DNA of 7,813 nt from assembly GCA_029857995.1 (NCBI GenBank), contig JAOUFZ010000075.1, positions 1 through 7,813 of the forward strand, given 5' to 3'. Below the pieces are notes generated by a model. It did not search any database, was not told the origin of the DNA, and saw only the letters and a program-made list of their open reading frames with translations. Within the stretch, counting starts at the first letter, position 1. Each line of letters opens with the position of its first letter. Shown here piece after piece: positions 6,582 to 7,813 of this stretch. The position numbers were made by a program, and so were the translations under genes. The DNA comes from Dehalococcoidia bacterium (GTDB lineage Bacteria; Chloroflexota; Dehalococcoidia; GIF9; AB-539-J10).

Positions 6582-7253
6582 ATGAGAGACATACATTTAC
6601 ACGGTTTGATAAATTGGCTGGTTTTGTTCTGCCTTAACACATTTGGACGAAACGTGGCTATCTGGAAGGGGTTTAGAAATAGGACAGGTGCCAAAATACT
6701 GGATATAGGTTGTGGCCGATATAGCGCTCTCTCACAAGTTATCAGAACTCAAAATTTTTATACGATAGGGTTAGATATTTTTGAGCCTAATGTTAGAACA
6801 TCCAATCACAGAGACATCTACCAAGGTGTCATCTGCGGAGACGTGAGGGCGCTTCCTATCAAGGATAAGCAATTTGATTTGATAGTTCTTATTGAAGTGC
6901 TAGAACACCTTGATAAAGAGGATGGGCAAAAGGCTCTCCGCGAGCTCGAAAGGGTGTCGAGGGAGGCAATTTTGTTAACCACCCCTATACGCAAATGCCC
7001 GCATCATGACTACTACGGGAATCCCTATGAGGAACATAGATATGTCTGGAGTTTGGAGGAACTAAAGGCAAGTGGTTTTGTCATCAGAGGTAAAGGTATA
7101 AGAGGCTTAACTGTGGGAGACAGGTGGTGGAATTCTTCCCCCATCTTCTTCAGGCCCCTTCAATACATTATCTACATGGTTGGTACGGCATTTAGCTATT
7201 TTTTCCCCGCCATAGCTCCAAGCGTTATTGCCTGGAAGTACTTTGATAGATGA
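6582..7253 (+). CDS. Class I SAM-dependent methyltransferase, tandem copy 2
   Basis: Paralogue of the preceding gene: 223 residues, no indels, 21 substitutions by direct comparison (about 91% identical). Every SAM-binding element is unchanged: ILDIGCGRYSAL at 39-50, D65, GDVRALP at 86-92, EVLEHL at 105-110 and LLTTP at 131-135, so it should be active. Changes fall mostly near the N-terminus (residues 5, 7, 8, 30, 38), in a patch at 70-79, and near the C-terminus (184, 186, 200, 208, 210, 213-215); residues 137-183 are identical. The Shine-Dalgarno AAGGG (6572-6576) is kept. The 133-base gap from copy 1 holds the duplicated tail and no clear promoter, so read-through from upstream is likely. 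The intact frame argues that it is still under selection or very recent. Substrate unknown. Confidence 0.87.
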   Translation: MRDIHLHGLINWLVLFCLNTFGRNVAIWKGFRNRTGAKILDIGCGRYSALSQVIRTQNFYTIGLDIFEPNVRTSNHRDIYQGVICGDVRALPIKDKQFDLIVLIEVLEHLDKEDGQKALRELERVSREAILLTTPIRKCPHHDYYGNPYEEHRYVWSLEELKASGFVIRGKGIRGLTVGDRWWNSSPIFFRPLQYIIYMVGTAFSYFFPAIAPSVIAWKYFDR

Positions 7254-7257
7254 CGGG

Positions 7258-7270
7258 CTGTCGGTGACGG
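7258..7270 (+). other. Short hairpin after methyltransferase copy 2
   Basis: CTGTC-GGT-GACGG, five pairs including one T-G wobble, at the same distance from the stop as the hairpin at 6453-6465. See that entry for the comparison. It is not a terminator. Confidence 0.3.
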
Positions 7271-7354
7271 TATAACAAGCAATCTGGGACACAGTGAGTA
7301 ATACTTGTTACCAACGGGATGCTGTTGAATGAGAGCAATTATCTGCAATTACGT

Positions 7355-7718
7355 GAAGAAGGGGTGAGTACTCTAGTAGCTCCGATGTAATCGGGGTAAC
7401 AGAACCACGAAGAAGCAAATAAGTTGGCTCAGATTGTACTAAGTGCTTTGGTCGAAGAAACTCGTGGCACCGATGAGCAGTGGTTGGGTATGGCTACTGC
7501 TTTGAGCGCCAGTGATTCGGCTTATGTTTTTCATCCCATTCAGGCGCTCGTTGATGCTGGTGTGCATATTGGCTTGCCTCCGGATTATGGCCCAAGAACT
7601 GGCGATGCAGACTATACCTGGCTCTACTCGCACCCCTGAGAGAACGGAGGAGCATCCTGCTGACTTGAGGAACACGGTTAGTTCGCCAGGGGAACAATAA
7701 CTTCTTCAGTTAGAAAAG
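7355..7718 (+). pseudogene. Decayed second copy of the 3' half of proC
   Basis: From 7424 the sequence is clearly homologous to proC residues 154-253. LAQIVLSALVEE matches LAQTVLGALGKE, and GMATALSASDSAYVF matches GMATALSGSGPAYVF. Weaker similarity starts at 7355 (EEGVST against GEGMTV). The first 156 aligned bases are about three quarters identical by hand count. Damage: TAA stops at 7388-7390 and 7397-7399; one extra T at 7585/7586 shifts the frame, after which homology resumes as DMAQELAMQTIPGSTRT and EHPADLRNTVSSPG; a deletion of about nine bases removes most of GGTTTEG and leaves TAA at 7698-7700. The motif glycines are also lost (SGSGP to SASDS). Homology stops at TTAGAAAAG (7718). The NAD(P)-binding half is absent, so it cannot encode a working reductase. 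The two short open frames here are pieces of one dead gene. Confidence 0.9.
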
Positions 7719-7813
7719 GCGGTGGAATCTAAGGAGACTGAACATAAATCAGTTTACGACAAAAACACTTGTAGATATGTTGAGCCAGGCCGGATTCAAG
7801 AACGTATTTTTCG
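7714..7813 (+). pseudogene. Fragment resembling the C-terminal region of another methyltransferase
   Basis: After the TAG at 7711-7713, an open frame runs to the window edge. It reads in part INQFTTKTLVDMLSQAGFKNV, preceded by a basic stretch WNLRRLN. Many Methyltransf_11/23 proteins have this arrangement after strand 5: a basic or histidine-rich stretch, F-T, K-x-L, a helix, then AGF and a beta strand. Copies 1 and 2 have WSLEELKASGFVIRG at the equivalent place. There is no start codon in frame before 7789 and no SAM-binding half upstream, since proC-derived sequence lies there directly. It therefore looks like a 5'-truncated fragment. The family call rests on a short motif, and the rest lies outside the window. 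Confidence 0.42.

Larger units (their letters stand above)
6563..7354 (+). repeat. 805-base tandem duplication, second copy
   Basis: This is the direct repeat of the unit at 5758. The coding part differs at about 45 of 672 bases by hand count, all substitutions. The 3' tail stays alignable for about 100 bases past the stop (for example TATAACAAGCAATCTGGGACAC in both, with scattered changes) and fades near 7345-7355, where similarity to proC begins. The right boundary is therefore approximate. Confidence 0.85.

Noticed and set aside
6302..7292. Similar minus-strand frames opposite the ends of both methyltransferases
   Set aside because: They mirror each other only because the underlying DNA is duplicated; they have no ribosome site or recognisable motif.
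7424..7700. Two overlapping small + strand frames as independent genes
   Set aside because: Both translate parts of proC and switch at a single extra T, so they are pieces of one pseudogene.
1..7813. CRISPR array, transposase gene or integrase attachment site
   Set aside because: No regularly spaced short direct repeats and no transposase or integrase motif in any frame; the only long repeat is the methyltransferase unit.

Overview
The window looks like a bacterial chromosome segment, most likely from the Chloroflexota (a Dehalococcoidia-like lineage). The main hint is a tiny DUF5679 zinc-ribbon gene, a family I associate mainly with Chloroflexota and Actinobacteria, lying among ordinary housekeeping genes. 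This is inference from family knowledge; no ribosomal RNA or other firm taxonomic marker is present. All convincing genes are on the + strand.

Left part (1-1945): the end of an unidentified coiled-coil protein, a short palindrome (core GGGTCAGACCC) that supplies its stop codon, then gltX (glutamyl-tRNA synthetase) and the 47-residue DUF5679 protein behind its own promoter-like sequence and a strong ribosome binding site. Middle (1946-5726): a 509-base gene-free stretch containing several consecutive hairpins, then leuS (leucyl-tRNA synthetase), whose stop overlaps the start of proC (pyrroline-5-carboxylate reductase, last step of proline synthesis) by ATGA, so the two are probably translated together.

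Right part (5727-7813) is the unusual section. A small SAM-dependent methyltransferase gene occurs twice in direct tandem as an 805-base unit; the two 223-residue proteins differ at 21 positions with no indels. Directly behind comes a decayed second copy of the 3' half of proC, with stops, a frameshift and a small deletion, and about three quarters identical to intact proC over its best part. That remnant runs into a fragment resembling the C-terminal region of another methyltransferase, which continues past the window edge. The layout proC / MTase / MTase / proC remnant / MTase fragment suggests two rounds of duplication: an older one of a proC-methyltransferase pair, and a younger one of the methyltransferase alone.

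The housekeeping genes act in translation (charging of Glu and Leu tRNAs) and amino-acid synthesis. The methyltransferases have intact SAM-binding motifs and hydrophobic ends but no substrate can be named from sequence. I see no CRISPR array, transposase, tRNA or rRNA gene.
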